Notes under the pieces: model-generated | What the model was told of the DNA's origin: nothing | The model's input: only the letters and a program-made list of their open reading frames with translations | Database searches by the model: none | Assembly: GCF_009646115.1 (NCBI RefSeq) | Contig: NZ_CP045720.1 | Span: 1,798,001 to 1,862,000 of the forward strand | Direction of reading: 5' to 3' | DNA: 64,000 bases | Origin: Pantoea eucalypti | Lineage (GTDB): Bacteria > Pseudomonadota > Gammaproteobacteria > Enterobacterales > Enterobacteriaceae | Shown: positions 47,133 through 57,414 of the stretch, piece by piece | Numbering within the stretch: the first letter of the stretch is position 1 | How the letters are laid out: the number at the start of each line of letters is the position of its first letter | Program-made: the position numbers and the translations under genes

Positions 47133-49049
47133 GTGGCAGACGATTTTGCAGTGGATGGCGCACTGGCGTTGGCGATCGCGGGTTTTAAACCGCGTGAAGC
47201 ACAACGTGAGATGGCGCAGGCGGTATCTGAAGCCGTAAAACAGCAGGGTGAACTGGTGGTTGAAGCCGGCACCGGCACCGGCAAAACCTATGCTTACCTG
47301 GCACCCGCCTTGCGGGCCGGAAAAAAAGTCATTGTCTCCACCGGCTCAAAAGCGCTGCAGGATCAGCTTTATGGCCGCGATCTGCCCACCATGATTAAGG
47401 CACTGAAGTTCAAAGGGAAAACGGCCTTGCTGAAAGGGCGCTCTAACTATCTCTGCCTGGAACGCATGGAACAGCAGTCGATGGCCGGTGGTGAGCTCAC
47501 CGTGCAGGCGCTAACCGATCTGGTGACGCTGCGCAGTTGGTCATCACAGACAAAAGATGGCGACATCAGCAGCTGTGCGGGTGTGACCGAAGATAGCCCG
47601 ATCTGGCCGCTGGTGACCAGCACCAACGACAACTGCCTGGGCATGGATTGTCCGCGCTATAAAGAGTGTTTTGTGGTCATGGCACGTAAGCGCGCCATGG
47701 ACGCTGATGTGGTGGTCGTTAACCACCATTTGTTTCTTGCCGACCTGGTGGTAAAAGAGGGGGGCTTTGGCGAATTGATTCCCGAGGCTGATGTGATGAT
47801 CTTCGATGAAGCCCATCAGTTGCCCGATATCGCCAGCCAGTATTTTGGTCAGCAACTCTCCAGCCGCCAGTTACTCGATCTGGCTAAAGATATTATTACC
47901 GCCTACCGCACGGAAGTGCGTGATGCCCAGCAACTGCAGAAATCAGCTGATCGACTGGCGCAATGCGCACAGGATTTCCGCCTGTCATTAGGCGATCCGG
48001 GTTATCGCGGTAATTTACGCGAACTGCTGAGCGATAACCAGATACTGCGCATGTTCACCTTGCTGGACGATGCGCTGGAGCTCTGTTACGACGTTATCAA
48101 ACTCTCGCTGGGTCGTTCAGCTCTGCTGGATGCCGCCTTTGAGCGCGCCGCGCTTTACCGTACCCGCTTAAAACGGTTACGGGCGATTAACGAGCCGGGC
48201 TACAGCTACTGGTATGAATGTACGTCGCGTCATTTTATTCTGGCGCTGACGCCGCTCTCGGTCGCTGAACGATTCCGGGAAGTGATGGACAACCGTAAAG
48301 CGGCGTGGATCTTCACCTCGGCCACCCTGGCGGTGGATGAAAAAATGGCCCATTTCGCCGAACGACTGGGTGTGAATGCGGCAAAGAGCCTGATTCTGAA
48401 TAGCCCGTTTGACTTTGCGAAGCAGGCACTGCTCTGCGTGCCGCGCAATCTGCCTGAGCCTAACCGTCCCGGCGGCGCCCGCCAGCTGGCCGCGATGATG
48501 AAACCGCTGATCGATGCCAACAAAGGCCGCTGTTTCTTCCTCTGCACATCGCACCTGATGATGCGTGAACTGGCGGCAGAATTTCGCGCCTCAATGACCC
48601 TGCCTGTGCTGGTACAGGGTGAAACCAGCAAAGGTCAGTTACTGAAACAGTTCATCGACAAAGGCAACGCCCTGCTGGTGGCGACCAGCAGTTTCTGGGA
48701 AGGGGTTGATGTGCGGGGTGATGCGTTGTCGCTGGTTATTATCGATAAACTGCCGTTCACCTCGCCGGAAGATCCCCTGTTAAAAGCCAGAATGGAAGAT
48801 TGCCGGATTCGTGGCGGCGATCCCTTCACGGATGTGCAGCTACCGGATGCCGTGATCACGCTGAAGCAGGGGGTGGGGCGGTTGATCCGTGATACGGATG
48901 ATCGGGGTGTGCTGGTGATTTGCGATCAGCGCCTCGTATCGCGTCCTTATGGCGCGTTGTTTCTCAACAGCCTGCCACCTACGCCGCGCACCCGGGACAT
49001 TGATCGTGCCATCGCCTTTATCCGTCAGCAACCAGAACCAGACGCATAA
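47133..49049 (+). CDS. yoaA: YoaA, DinG/XPD-family iron-sulfur helicase
   Basis: 638 residues, start GTG 47133 (GAGAGGGTAT upstream; matches the E. coli start MTDDFAPDG by alignment). Superfamily 2 motifs: Walker A EAGTGTGKTYAYL, DEAH in MIFDEAHQLPD, GVGRLIRD motif VI. The four Fe-S cysteines lie in NYLCLERM, CAGV or NDNCLGMDCPRYKECF. In E. coli YoaA works with HolC and confers tolerance to replication-blocking agents. tsaB follows 44 bases downstream. Confidence 0.94.
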   Translation: MADDFAVDGALALAIAGFKPREAQREMAQAVSEAVKQQGELVVEAGTGTGKTYAYLAPALRAGKKVIVSTGSKALQDQLYGRDLPTMIKALKFKGKTALLKGRSNYLCLERMEQQSMAGGELTVQALTDLVTLRSWSSQTKDGDISSCAGVTEDSPIWPLVTSTNDNCLGMDCPRYKECFVVMARKRAMDADVVVVNHHLFLADLVVKEGGFGELIPEADVMIFDEAHQLPDIASQYFGQQLSSRQLLDLAKDIITAYRTEVRDAQQLQKSADRLAQCAQDFRLSLGDPGYRGNLRELLSDNQILRMFTLLDDALELCYDVIKLSLGRSALLDAAFERAALYRTRLKRLRAINEPGYSYWYECTSRHFILALTPLSVAERFREVMDNRKAAWIFTSATLAVDEKMAHFAERLGVNAAKSLILNSPFDFAKQALLCVPRNLPEPNRPGGARQLAAMMKPLIDANKGRCFFLCTSHLMMRELAAEFRASMTLPVLVQGETSKGQLLKQFIDKGNALLVATSSFWEGVDVRGDALSLVIIDKLPFTSPEDPLLKARMEDCRIRGGDPFTDVQLPDAVITLKQGVGRLIRDTDDRGVLVICDQRLVSRPYGALFLNSLPPTPRTRDIDRAIAFIRQQPEPDA

Positions 49050-49093
49050 TTTTATGCTAATATGCGCGCCGTTTTCTTTCTTCTGAGGTGGTC

Positions 49094-49792
49094 ATGTCAG
49101 CCCGAATTTTAGCGCTGGATACGGCGACAGAAGCCTGTTCAGCTGCCTTGCTGAATCAGCAACAGATTGATGCCCGATTCGAGATCGCCCCGCGTGATCA
49201 TACCCAGCGTATTTTACCGCTGGTCGAAGAGCTCCTGCTGGCACAGCAGCTGGAACTGACCGAACTGGACGCGCTCGCCTTTGGTCGCGGCCCGGGCAGT
49301 TTTACTGGCGTACGCATTGGCATTGGCATTGCGCAGGGCCTTGCACTGGGCGCAGCACTGCCGATGATCGCGGTTTCTACCCTCGCGACGCTGGCGGAAG
49401 GCGCATGGCGCCTTCACGGGGCAACCCGGGTATTAACGGCGATTGACGCGCGGATGGGCGAAGTCTATTGGGCCGAATATCAGCGTGATGAGCACGGTGC
49501 CTGGCAGGGCGAAGCCAGCGAAAGTGTGTTGTCGCCGGAAGCGGCACTGGCACGCATGCAGTCGCTCTCTGGTGAATGGATGACCGCTGGCACCGGCTGG
49601 CAGGCTTATCCTGGCCTGCAGCAGGGACATGAACTGACGCTGGTTGCCAGTGAGGTCACGCTGCCTGCCGCTCAGGATATGCTGCCGCTGGCGATACTTG
49701 CTCTGGCGCAGGGGAATACGCTGCTGCCGGAGACGGCGGAGCCCACTTATCTGCGCAATGAAGTCGCCTGGAAAAAATTACCTGGCCGGTAA
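49094..49792 (+). CDS. tsaB: tRNA threonylcarbamoyladenosine synthesis protein TsaB
   Basis: 232 residues from ATG 49094 (TGAGGTGG upstream). An ASKHA-fold protein with [20 protein letters not shown] and [16 protein letters not shown]. TsaB is the non-catalytic partner that holds TsaD and TsaE for making t6A37 on ANN-decoding tRNAs; it is essential in E. coli. Follows yoaA as in E. coli, and an Slp-type lipoprotein follows it. Confidence 0.95.
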   Translation: MSARILALDTATEACSAALLNQQQIDARFEIAPRDHTQRILPLVEELLLAQQLELTELDALAFGRGPGSFTGVRIGIGIAQGLALGAALPMIAVSTLATLAEGAWRLHGATRVLTAIDARMGEVYWAEYQRDEHGAWQGEASESVLSPEAALARMQSLSGEWMTAGTGWQAYPGLQQGHELTLVASEVTLPAAQDMLPLAILALAQGNTLLPETAEPTYLRNEVAWKKLPGR

Positions 49793-49852
49793 AATGCACG
49801 CAACTTATTGTTATGCGTCCAGTCTAAGTCTTTACCTAACGGGAGAACGTCT

Positions 49853-50449
49853 ATGTCGTCAATGTGTGGTAAAGGGCTTTCAGGTCTGCTGCTGACCTGT
49901 GTGCTGGCGTTAACCGGTTGTGTCTCGATTCCCGACACACTGCAGGGCAGCTCGCCTCAGCCGCAGCAGGATTTGTTGCGGGTCATGAGCGATCCTTCGA
50001 TCTTCGTCGGGCAGGAATCTCGCTTTGGCGGCAAGGTCGTGAATGTCACTAATCTGAACGGCAAAACCCGGCTTGAGATTGCTGCACAGCCGCTGGACGA
50101 TAGCGCCAGACCGCGTCTGGGGGCGGCGTCGGTGGGGCGGATTTATGCCGATATCCACGGCTTCGTTGATCCAGTGGATGTCAGAAACCAGTATGTCACT
50201 GTGCTGGGTACCCTGAAGGGAACGGAGCAGGGCAAAATTGGTGAGGCAGATTATAAATTTGCCGTTATCGATGTACGAGGTTACCAGCGCTGGCGTCTCG
50301 CGCAACAGGTAACAGCACCGCCTCAGCCAATGGATCCCTGGATCTGGTATGGTCCGACTCGTCATCGCGGCGGCTACTGGGGCCCAAATCCTTACTGGGG
50401 TATGGTTAACAGTGGGCCGACTGAGGTGCAAACCATACTGACCGAGTAA
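49853..50449 (+). CDS. yeaY: Slp-family outer-membrane lipoprotein (YeaY)
   Basis: 198 residues from ATG 49853 (GGGAG upstream; the frame from 49808 is not used). Signal peptide [20 protein letters not shown] with lipobox LTGC. The mature region ([38 protein letters not shown]) is typical of the Slp/YeaY family of starvation-induced outer-membrane lipoproteins. The C-terminal 40 residues are rich in Trp, Tyr, Pro and Gly ([11 protein letters not shown]). Placed between tsaB and fadD exactly as in E. coli. Confidence 0.9.
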   Translation: MSSMCGKGLSGLLLTCVLALTGCVSIPDTLQGSSPQPQQDLLRVMSDPSIFVGQESRFGGKVVNVTNLNGKTRLEIAAQPLDDSARPRLGAASVGRIYADIHGFVDPVDVRNQYVTVLGTLKGTEQGKIGEADYKFAVIDVRGYQRWRLAQQVTAPPQPMDPWIWYGPTRHRGGYWGPNPYWGMVNSGPTEVQTILTE

Positions 50450-50469
50450 CGGTGAAAAAGGTGATATCC

Positions 50470-50504
50470 AGCCCGGTTGCGGTGCTCGCTGCCGGGCTTT
50501 TTAT
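50470..50504 (+). terminator. Terminator of yeaY
   Basis: AGCCCGG ... CCGGGCT, 7-bp stem with 15-base loop, followed by TTTTATTT. Confidence 0.88.
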
Positions 50505-50569
50505 TTGCCTGTTTTCGCTGCACGAAATTTAGTGATGCACTTCGCAACCTCAACATGCCAAACCAGGCA

Positions 50570-50586
50570 AACTGGTACAATCAGTT
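50570..50586. promoter_or_regulatory. FadR operator upstream of fadD
   Basis: AACTGGTACAATCAGTT is a 17-base near-palindrome matching the FadR consensus AACTGGTCNGACCAGTT in the outer arms, 70 bases before the fadD start. FadR represses fadD in the absence of long-chain acyl-CoA. The regulator gene is in this window (58416). Confidence 0.75.
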
Positions 50587-50656
50587 AAAATATTGTTAAC
50601 AAAACAGATTGGCTGAGGCAGCGATGGAAATACAACATAATTATCGGGGTGAATCC

Positions 50657-52333
50657 TTGAATAAGGTTTGGCTGAAACGCTACCCGGCAGATGTGCCTGC
50701 CGAAATAAGTGCAGATCGTTACACCTCGCTGGTGGATCTGTTTGAGCAGGCCGTAAAACGCTACGCTGATCAACCCGCGTTTATAAACATGGGTCAGAAG
50801 ATGAGTTACCGTCAGCTGGAGGAGAAGAGCCGCGCGTTTGCCGCCTATCTCCAGCAGCAACTGGGCCTGAAAGCGGGTGACCGCGTGGCCCTGATGATGC
50901 CTAACTTATTGCAGTATCCGGTGGCCCTGATTGGTGTGCTGCGCGCTGGCATGGTGGTGGTCAACGTTAACCCGCTCTATACGCCACGTGAACTCAGGCA
51001 TCAGCTCAATGACAGCGGTGCCAGCGCCATCGTCATCGTCTCGAATTTTGCCCACACGCTGGAAAAAGTGGTGGCGGAAACCGCGGTGCGTCATGTCATT
51101 CTGACGCGGATGGGCGATCAGCTGGCACCCATAAAAGCGACGCTGGTTAACTTTATCGTCAAGTATGTGAAGAAGCTGGTGCCTAAATATCATCTGCCTG
51201 GCGCCATCTCCTTTCGTCATGTTCTGGACGTGGGTGCCACACTCAATTATCAGCGTCCGACCGTCTCAAATGACGATCTCGCTTTCCTGCAGTACACCGG
51301 CGGCACGACCGGCGTAGCCAAAGGGGCAATGCTGACCCATCGCAACATGCAGGCGAACCTGGAGCAGACCCGCGCGACTTACGGTAAAGTGCTGCGCGAC
51401 GGTAAAGAGTTTGTCGTCACTGCGCTGCCGCTTTATCACATTTTCGCTTTAACAGTGAATGGCCTGCTTTTCCTGGAGCTGGGCGGTCAGAATCTGCTGA
51501 TCACGAATCCGCGTGATATTCCTGGCTTCGTTAAGGAGCTGGGTAAATTTCCGTTTACCGCGATCACTGGCGTGAACACGCTGTTCAATGCGCTGCTCAA
51601 CGATGAGCAGTTCAATAAGCTCGATTTCTCAACGCTGCGTCTTTCGGCCGGTGGCGGGATGGCTGTGCAGAAAGTGGTGGCGGAACGCTGGGAAAAGCTA
51701 ACCGGACACTATCTGCTGGAAGGCTATGGCCTGACCGAATGTTCGCCGCTGGTGTCAGTCAATCCGTATGACATCAGCTGTCATACCGGCAGTATCGGCC
51801 TGCCGGTGCCCTCGACAGACGTGCGGATTCTGGATGACGATGGCAACGAAGTGCCGCCAGGTGAGCCGGGTGAGCTCTGCATCAAAGGTCCCCAGGTGAT
51901 GCTGGGCTACTGGCAGCATCCGGAAGCGACAGCGGAAGTGCTGAAAAATGGCTGGCTCCACAGCGGTGATATTGTTACCGTTGATCAGGAAGGCTTTATC
52001 CGCATCGTTGACCGCAAAAAAGATATGATTCTGGTCTCCGGTTTTAATGTCTATCCGAATGAAATCGAAGATGTGCTGATGCAGCATCCTAAAGTGCGTG
52101 AAGCGGCGGCAATTGGTGTGCCGAGCGATCTTTCTGGCGAAGCCGTAAAAGTCTGTATCGTGAAAAAAGACGCGTCACTGACTAAAGAAGACGTGCTCGA
52201 TCACTGCCGCCGTCAGTTGACCGGCTACAAGGTGCCGAAGATCATTGAGTTTCGTGATGATTTGCCCAAAACCAACGTCGGCAAGATTCTGCGGCGCGAG
52301 TTGCGTGACGAGGTAAAACCCGGCGCGAGCTGA
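50657..52333 (+). CDS. fadD: Long-chain fatty acyl-CoA synthetase FadD
   Basis: Starting at TTG 50657, aligned with the E. coli start MKKVWLNRYPADVP, gives 558 residues; ATG 50609 or 50624 is possible. An adenylate-forming enzyme with P-loop [41 protein letters not shown], the hinge [19 protein letters not shown] and C-terminal Lys in [12 protein letters not shown]. It activates fatty acids for uptake and beta-oxidation. A FadR operator lies 70 bases upstream; a strong terminator follows; rnd is next. Confidence 0.96.
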   Translation: MNKVWLKRYPADVPAEISADRYTSLVDLFEQAVKRYADQPAFINMGQKMSYRQLEEKSRAFAAYLQQQLGLKAGDRVALMMPNLLQYPVALIGVLRAGMVVVNVNPLYTPRELRHQLNDSGASAIVIVSNFAHTLEKVVAETAVRHVILTRMGDQLAPIKATLVNFIVKYVKKLVPKYHLPGAISFRHVLDVGATLNYQRPTVSNDDLAFLQYTGGTTGVAKGAMLTHRNMQANLEQTRATYGKVLRDGKEFVVTALPLYHIFALTVNGLLFLELGGQNLLITNPRDIPGFVKELGKFPFTAITGVNTLFNALLNDEQFNKLDFSTLRLSAGGGMAVQKVVAERWEKLTGHYLLEGYGLTECSPLVSVNPYDISCHTGSIGLPVPSTDVRILDDDGNEVPPGEPGELCIKGPQVMLGYWQHPEATAEVLKNGWLHSGDIVTVDQEGFIRIVDRKKDMILVSGFNVYPNEIEDVLMQHPKVREAAAIGVPSDLSGEAVKVCIVKKDASLTKEDVLDHCRRQLTGYKVPKIIEFRDDLPKTNVGKILRRELRDEVKPGAS

Positions 52334-52355
52334 ATCCGGGCAAAATTGAGGTTGA

Positions 52356-52378
52356 ACGCCGGCATGTCCGGCGTTTTT
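52356..52378 (+). terminator. Terminator of fadD
   Basis: ACGCCGG-catgt-CCGGCGT stem followed by TTTTATTG. Confidence 0.9.
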
Positions 52379-52430
52379 ATTGTTTTTAACATGGAGCGCC
52401 GCGCGTTGTTAGCTGCGGTGGAAATCAGAC

Positions 52431-53552
52431 GTGAACTATTCCCTTATCGACCAGGATGATCAACTGGCAGACGTGTGTCAGAAAGCGCGCCAGCAGGCGG
52501 CGGTGGCACTGGATACCGAATTTGTCCGTACCCGTACTTACTATCCTCAGCTTGGCCTGATCCAGCTGTTCGACGATCACCAATTGGTGCTGATTGACCC
52601 ACTGAATATCCGTGACTGGTCACCCTTTATTGCGTTGCTTACCGACACCCGTGTCACCAAATTCCTCCATGCCGGAGGTGAAGATCTGGAAGTCTTCCTG
52701 CACCGTTTCGGCGTGCTGCCGACACCGATGATCGATACACAGATTCTGGCAGCCTTCTCCGGCCAGCCGCTCTCCTGGGGCTTTGCCTCAATGGTGGCGC
52801 ATTTCACGCAGGTCGAACTCGATAAAAGTGAATCACGCACCGACTGGCTGGCACGCCCTCTGACCCAGCGTCAGTGCGAATATGCGGCGGCAGACGTTCA
52901 CTATCTGCTGCCGATTGCGCGCCAGCTGATGATCAACACTGAAGAGGCCGGCAACATGGCGGCGGCGCTCAGTGAGTGCGACAATCTTTGTCAGCGCCGT
53001 CTGGATAGCCTTTCGCCGGATGAAGCCTGGCGGGATATCACCAATGCCTGGCAATTGCGTCCGCGTCAACTGGCCGCGTTGCAGCGACTGGCGGCCTGGC
53101 GTCTGAAACTGGCGCGTGAAAAGGATATGGCGGTTAACTTTGTTGTGCGCGAAGAGCACCTGTGGAAAGTCGCGCGCTTTATGCCAGGTTCACTGGGTGA
53201 GCTGGATCATCTGGGACTGTCAGGTCATGAAATCCGTTTCCACGGTAAAACGCTGGTGGCGCTGGTGGCCGAAGCAGAGGCGCTGGATGAAAGTGAACTG
53301 CCGGCTCCGCTGGGCAATCTGATCGACCATCCTGATTACAAGCAGGTGTTTAAAGCGATGAAAGCTCTGGTGCAGCAGGTCAGCGGGCAGAGTGGGTTCA
53401 GTCAGGAATTACTGGCGTCACGACGTCAGATTAATCAGGTATTAAGCCAGCACTGGGGTCTTAAGCCACAGGGACGTCAACCGGAGTTACTGACCGGATG
53501 GCGGGGCGAACTGCTGAAACCCGGCATTGAGGAGATTCTGGCGGGTTGTTAA
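52431..53552 (+). CDS. rnd: Ribonuclease D
   Basis: 373 residues starting with GTG 52431. The exonuclease core has the DEDD acidic residues: DTEFVRTRTYYPQLG, FLHAGGEDLEVF, IDTQILAAFSG and a late D in YAAADVHYLLPI. Two HRDC domains follow. It trims 3' ends of tRNA precursors and other small RNAs. Order fadD-rnd-minE as in E. coli. A GTG start is also used by the E. coli gene, from memory. Confidence 0.95.
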   Translation: MNYSLIDQDDQLADVCQKARQQAAVALDTEFVRTRTYYPQLGLIQLFDDHQLVLIDPLNIRDWSPFIALLTDTRVTKFLHAGGEDLEVFLHRFGVLPTPMIDTQILAAFSGQPLSWGFASMVAHFTQVELDKSESRTDWLARPLTQRQCEYAAADVHYLLPIARQLMINTEEAGNMAAALSECDNLCQRRLDSLSPDEAWRDITNAWQLRPRQLAALQRLAAWRLKLAREKDMAVNFVVREEHLWKVARFMPGSLGELDHLGLSGHEIRFHGKTLVALVAEAEALDESELPAPLGNLIDHPDYKQVFKAMKALVQQVSGQSGFSQELLASRRQINQVLSQHWGLKPQGRQPELLTGWRGELLKPGIEEILAGC

Positions 53553-53559
53553 CGGTAAA

Positions 53560-53589
53560 AATTTCCCCTGCCAGAGCGCAGGGGAAATT
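53560..53589. terminator. Bidirectional terminator between rnd and minE
   Basis: AATTTCCCCTGC ... GCAGGGGAAATT, a 12-bp perfect stem with a 6-base loop between the convergent rnd and minCDE transcripts. Confidence 0.9.
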
Positions 53590-53605
53590 CAGGAAACCGT
53601 CAGCG

Positions 53606-53875
53606 TCATTTAGTCACTTCATCCGTTTCCGGCAACGTTACGTTCAGCTCCAGAATCGAGATATCGTCACCTTTCTGATCGAGCTGCACAGTCACCATTT
53701 CGGGATCGATCTTCACATATCTGCAAATCACTTCCAGAATGTCGCGCTTAAGTTGCGGAAGATAATGGGGCTCACTGTCGCCCCTTCTCCGTTCTGCCAC
53801 GATAATCTGCAGCCTTTCCTTGGCTATGTTGGCAGTGTTCTTCTTCCGGGATAAAAAGAAATCAAGTAATGCCAT
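53606..53875 (-). CDS. minE: Cell division topology factor MinE
   Basis: 89 residues. The N-terminal membrane-targeting and anti-MinCD helix is [20 protein letters not shown]; the body [14 protein letters not shown] and a C-terminal dimerisation part follow. It stimulates MinD ATPase so that MinCD oscillates between poles. Third gene of minCDE, starting 3 bases after the minD stop. Confidence 0.97.
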   Translation of the reverse strand: MALLDFFLSRKKNTANIAKERLQIIVAERRRGDSEPHYLPQLKRDILEVICRYVKIDPEMVTVQLDQKGDDISILELNVTLPETDEVTK

Positions 53876-53878
53876 GGT

Positions 53879-54691
53879 TTATCCCCCGAACAGGCGTTTC
53901 AGGAAACCCTTCTTCTCTTCTTCGATAAAGCGGAAGGGGCGTACTTCACCGAGCAACCGTTCAACGGTATCGGCATAGGCTTTGCCAGCATCAGATTCGC
54001 CGTCAAGAATCACCGGTTCACCCTGGTTAGAGGCACGTAACACCGATTGATCTTCAGGAATCACGCCAACCAGAGGAATGCGCAGAATCTCCAGCACATC
54101 TTCCATGCTCAGCATATCGCCACGGTTAACCCGGCCAGGGTTATAGCGGGTCAGCAGCAGATGCTCCTTCACCGGATCCTGACTGTTTTCCGCACGACGC
54201 GATTTAGACGAAATAATACCGAGGATACGGTCGGAGTCACGCACAGATGAGACTTCCGGGTTCGTAGTGATAATGGCTTCATCAGCAAAATAGAGCGCCA
54301 TCAGTGCACCGGTTTCAATCCCTGCCGGTGAATCGCAGACGATGAAATCGAATTCCATAGCGGCTAAGTCGTTCAGAACTTTTTCAACACCTTCGCGAGT
54401 CAGCGCATCTTTATCACGGGTCTGCGAGGCGGGCAGAATGTAGAGTTGCTCAGTGCGTTTGTCGCGAATCAGCGCCTGGTTCAGCGTGGCATCGCCCTGG
54501 ATAACGTTGACGAAGTCATAAACCACGCGGCGTTCACAACCCATGATCAAATCCAGATTACGCAGACCGATATCAAAGTCGATAACGACCGTCTTTTTGC
54601 CTTTCTGCGCTAAACCGGTGGCGATGGCCGCGCTTGACGTGGTCTTACCAACGCCCCCTTTACCGGATGTAACTACAATAATGCGTGCCAT
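53879..54691 (-). CDS. minD: Septum-site ATPase MinD
   Basis: 270 residues from ATG 54691; the longer frame to 54712 adds MLRKSTF and is not used. Deviant Walker A GKGGVGKTTSSAAIATG; Walker B VIDFDIGLRNLDLIMG; VCDSPAGIETGA; the C-terminal amphipathic membrane-targeting helix EEKKGFLKRLFGG. It binds the membrane with ATP, recruits MinC and is released by MinE. It lies between minC and minE. Confidence 0.97.
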   Translation of the reverse strand: MARIIVVTSGKGGVGKTTSSAAIATGLAQKGKKTVVIDFDIGLRNLDLIMGCERRVVYDFVNVIQGDATLNQALIRDKRTEQLYILPASQTRDKDALTREGVEKVLNDLAAMEFDFIVCDSPAGIETGALMALYFADEAIITTNPEVSSVRDSDRILGIISSKSRRAENSQDPVKEHLLLTRYNPGRVNRGDMLSMEDVLEILRIPLVGVIPEDQSVLRASNQGEPVILDGESDAGKAYADTVERLLGEVRPFRFIEEEKKGFLKRLFGG

Positions 54692-54724
54692 AAATGTTGA
54701 TTTCCTTAACAAAAGAAAAGGGGC

Positions 54725-55438
54725 CTAATTAAGTGTCTGGATAGTCAGCGCGCCATCCTGCAGGCACAGACGCGCGGCTTTACCAAAAAATTCTTGCGGG
54801 ATCTGATCCATGATCCAGTACTCTCCGGCAATCGAGACCAGCTCGGCGGCCAGGTTGGTACAAAAAATCTGGCAATTGCGATCACCACTGGCACCCGCCA
54901 GTGCGCGACCGCGCATCATGCCGTAAATATGAATGTTGCCATCGGCGACCAGTTCGGCGCCGGCGCTGACGCTGCTGGTGATAATCAAATCAGCGTCACG
55001 CGCATAAATCTGCTGGCCTGAACGCACCGGCGTGTTCACGATGCGTGTTTTCGTTGCCACCGTTTCGGTGACCACCGGCAGCGGTTCAGGAACTGGCACG
55101 GGTGGTGGCGCTTCTGCACGCGGTCTGGACTCTTTGCCTTCTGCCAGAACCGGCAGGCCTGCCCGGGATATCATGCGTTTCAGTGCGTCATTTTTGCAGC
55201 CGCTTACGCCGACAATACGTAAACCGGTGGCGAGAATCGCCTGCTGCAACTGTTTCCAGTTAACCTCGGCACTCAATGTGGCGACGTTAAGTACAACCGG
55301 TGCGTTTTTCAGGAAATCCGGAGCCTGATCAATCTTGTCCTGAAGTGCCTTACGAATCACCGCAGGGTCATGGTGGTGCAAATGGACGACAGATAGGGTG
55401 AAACTGCTACCTTTGAATTCGATTGGCGTTTGCGACAT
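54725..55438 (-). CDS. minC: Septum formation inhibitor MinC
   Basis: 237 residues. The N-terminal domain [20 protein letters not shown] inhibits FtsZ; a Pro-rich linker (about residues 105-125) leads to the C-terminal beta-helix domain for dimerisation and MinD binding ([37 protein letters not shown]). First gene of minCDE, 33 bases before minD. Divergent from ycgL. Confidence 0.96.
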   Translation of the reverse strand: MSQTPIEFKGSSFTLSVVHLHHHDPAVIRKALQDKIDQAPDFLKNAPVVLNVATLSAEVNWKQLQQAILATGLRIVGVSGCKNDALKRMISRAGLPVLAEGKESRPRAEAPPPVPVPEPLPVVTETVATKTRIVNTPVRSGQQIYARDADLIITSSVSAGAELVADGNIHIYGMMRGRALAGASGDRNCQIFCTNLAAELVSIAGEYWIMDQIPQEFFGKAARLCLQDGALTIQTLN

Positions 55439-55593
55439 CTGTCCCGACTCAGTCCTGTTTTCACTACCGTTAGCAAGCCGATGATAAAATCATCACTGAA
55501 GCGCTAACGGTGAATATTCGAAGTTCTGCAAGCATGTTATAGTTACAGCTATATTCAGACAAGCCTCAACGCCGGTTAATTCGAGTAAAAAAT

Positions 55594-55869
55594 ATGTTTT
55601 GTGTGATCTACAGAAGCCCGTTACGTGACCAGACTTATCTCTATGTAGAAAAAAAGGACGATTTCTCGCGCGTTCCTGAAGAATTGCTGAAAGGGTTTGG
55701 CAAGCCGCAGTTGGCGATGGTGCTAAAGCTGGCGGGCCGGGACAGGCTGGCAAATGCAGATATCAATAAAGTTAAGCAGGGATTGAGTGAGCAGGGCTAT
55801 TATTTGCAACTTCCTCCGCCGATTGAAAGTCTGCTAAAAATTCATTTAGAGGCTGATAAAAAAGTTTAA
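55594..55869 (+). CDS. ycgL: YcgL domain protein
   Basis: 91 residues: [20 protein letters not shown], then the conserved [19 protein letters not shown] and [14 protein letters not shown]. It is the small YcgL fold of unknown function, divergent from minC exactly as in E. coli. The E. coli protein has a longer annotated N-terminus; here the ATG at 55594 aligns with its internal MFCVIYRS. Confidence 0.93.
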   Translation: MFCVIYRSPLRDQTYLYVEKKDDFSRVPEELLKGFGKPQLAMVLKLAGRDRLANADINKVKQGLSEQGYYLQLPPPIESLLKIHLEADKKV

Positions 55870-56184
55870 CTCAGATTCTTCTGTAAATATAAATCCTGTC
55901 GGCGTCATCCTGGCAGGATAATATTGCCCGACGCTGCGTAAAATTAACGGCGCAGCTTATCTGTTTCACCCGTTTCTAAATTTCCTGCCCATTTTTTTCG
56001 CCTGATTTGTACGATTATTCAGCACCTCAGCGCCGCCATTTACGCTTTTTGACAAATTCCATCCCCCGGACCGTTAAAAGGATCTTATTATCACGCCATG
56101 AGGTTGGCATTTCGATCAACACAAAAGCAAACATCAACCCGCCAGCAGCGCTGGCATCACACCTAACCTGAACAGGGGATGAGC
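55870..56184 (+). other. 315-bp intergenic region, ycgL to ycgM
   Basis: An imperfect hairpin lies at about 55893-55919 (ATCCTG ... CAGGAT). No gene is seen in the rest. Confidence 0.5.
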
Positions 56185-56844
56185 ATGTATCAGCATCGTA
56201 ACTGGCAAGGCGCTCTGTTAGATTTTCCGGTCAGTAAAGTGGTTTGCGTGGGCAGTAATTACGCAAAACACATTAAAGAAATGGGCAGCGCAACGCCGAC
56301 TGAGCCGGTGATCTTTATCAAGCCGGAAACAGCGCTGTGTGATTTACGCCAGCCGCTCTCTATTCCCGACGCATTTGGCGAAGTTCATCACGAGGTCGAA
56401 CTGGCCGTGCTGATTGGCGGGACGCTGAAGCAGGCGACGGAGGCACATGTGGCTAAAGCGATTGCAGGTTATGGCGTGGCGCTGGACCTGACATTGCGTG
56501 ATCTGCAGTCCGGGCTGAAAAAAGCAGGCCAGCCCTGGGAAAAATCCAAAGGTTTTGATAACGCCTGTCCGGTTTCCGGTTTTATCCCGGTGTCAGACTT
56601 CAGTGGCGATCCGCAGAATGTCGAACTGAAACTGGTGGTGAATGGTGAAGTGCGGCAGCACGGTAACACCGAAGATATGATTCATAAAATCCTGCCGCTG
56701 ATTGCACACATGAGCCACTACTTTACCCTGCGCGCCGGTGACGTGATTCTGACCGGTACGCCAGAAGGGGTGGGCCCGATGCGCTCGGGTGATCAGCTGG
56801 AAGTCTCCCTGGCGGGTCACGGCATCAGCACGCGCGTACTCTAA
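56185..56844 (+). CDS. ycgM: YcgM, fumarylacetoacetate hydrolase-family protein
   Basis: 219 residues from ATG 56185; an ATG six bases earlier is too close to the ribosome site AGGGG. FAH-superfamily metal site: IFIKPETALC, VHHEVELAVLIG and the catalytic region KGFDNACPVSGFIP, with the C-terminal GDVILTGTPEGVGP. Such enzymes hydrolyse or decarboxylate acylpyruvate-like compounds; the E. coli protein's substrate is uncertain. Followed by ycgN after 65 bases. Confidence 0.92.
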   Translation: MYQHRNWQGALLDFPVSKVVCVGSNYAKHIKEMGSATPTEPVIFIKPETALCDLRQPLSIPDAFGEVHHEVELAVLIGGTLKQATEAHVAKAIAGYGVALDLTLRDLQSGLKKAGQPWEKSKGFDNACPVSGFIPVSDFSGDPQNVELKLVVNGEVRQHGNTEDMIHKILPLIAHMSHYFTLRAGDVILTGTPEGVGPMRSGDQLEVSLAGHGISTRVL

Positions 56845-56909
56845 AAACTTGCATCACCGCAGCATAGGCTTTATAAGGTGCGGTTTAGGCACAACCCGGA
56901 CAAATCATC

Positions 56910-57356
56910 ATGACAGACACCCCTTTCTGGCAACAAAAACGCCTGGCACAAATGAGCGATGAGGAATGGGAATCCTTGTGTGATGGTTGTGGACAGTGTT
57001 GCCTGAACAAGTTACAGGACGCAGACACCGATGAGATCTACTTCACCAATGTCGCCTGTAATCAGCTCAATATTAAAACCTGCCAGTGCCGCAACTATGA
57101 GCGCCGCTTCGAACTTGAAGAGGATTGCATCAAGTTGACGCGCGAAAATCTGACCACGTTTAACTGGTTACCGCGTACCTGTGCATACCGGTTGCTGGGT
57201 GAAGGTAAAGATCTCCCCGCCTGGCATCCGCTGCGAGCCGGTTCTAAAACCGCCATGCACGCGAAGCGTATTTCTGTAAGGTATATTGCCGTGCGCGAGA
57301 GTGAAGTGCGGGATTGGGAAGATCACATTATCGATCGCCCCGATCGCAACGGCTAA
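56910..57356 (+). CDS. ycgN: YcgN, UPF0260 (YkgJ-like zinc/iron cluster) protein
   Basis: 148 residues with a Cys-rich motif typical of the YkgJ family: [12 protein letters not shown] near residue 28, [19 protein letters not shown] and [18 protein letters not shown]. These cysteines are proposed metal ligands. Starts at ATG 56910. Function unknown. A bidirectional hairpin follows and dsbB is convergent. Confidence 0.92.
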   Translation: MTDTPFWQQKRLAQMSDEEWESLCDGCGQCCLNKLQDADTDEIYFTNVACNQLNIKTCQCRNYERRFELEEDCIKLTRENLTTFNWLPRTCAYRLLGEGKDLPAWHPLRAGSKTAMHAKRISVRYIAVRESEVRDWEDHIIDRPDRNG

Positions 57357-57384
57357 ACGCGTCGCGTGAGTCGTGATATGAAAA

Positions 57385-57407
57385 AAAGGCTGCCATTGGC
57401 AGCCTTT
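57385..57407. terminator. Bidirectional terminator ycgN / dsbB
   Basis: AAAGGCTGCC-att-GGCAGCCTTT, a 10-bp stem flanked by A and T tracts. Confidence 0.9.
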
Positions 57408-57414
57408 CCTGATC

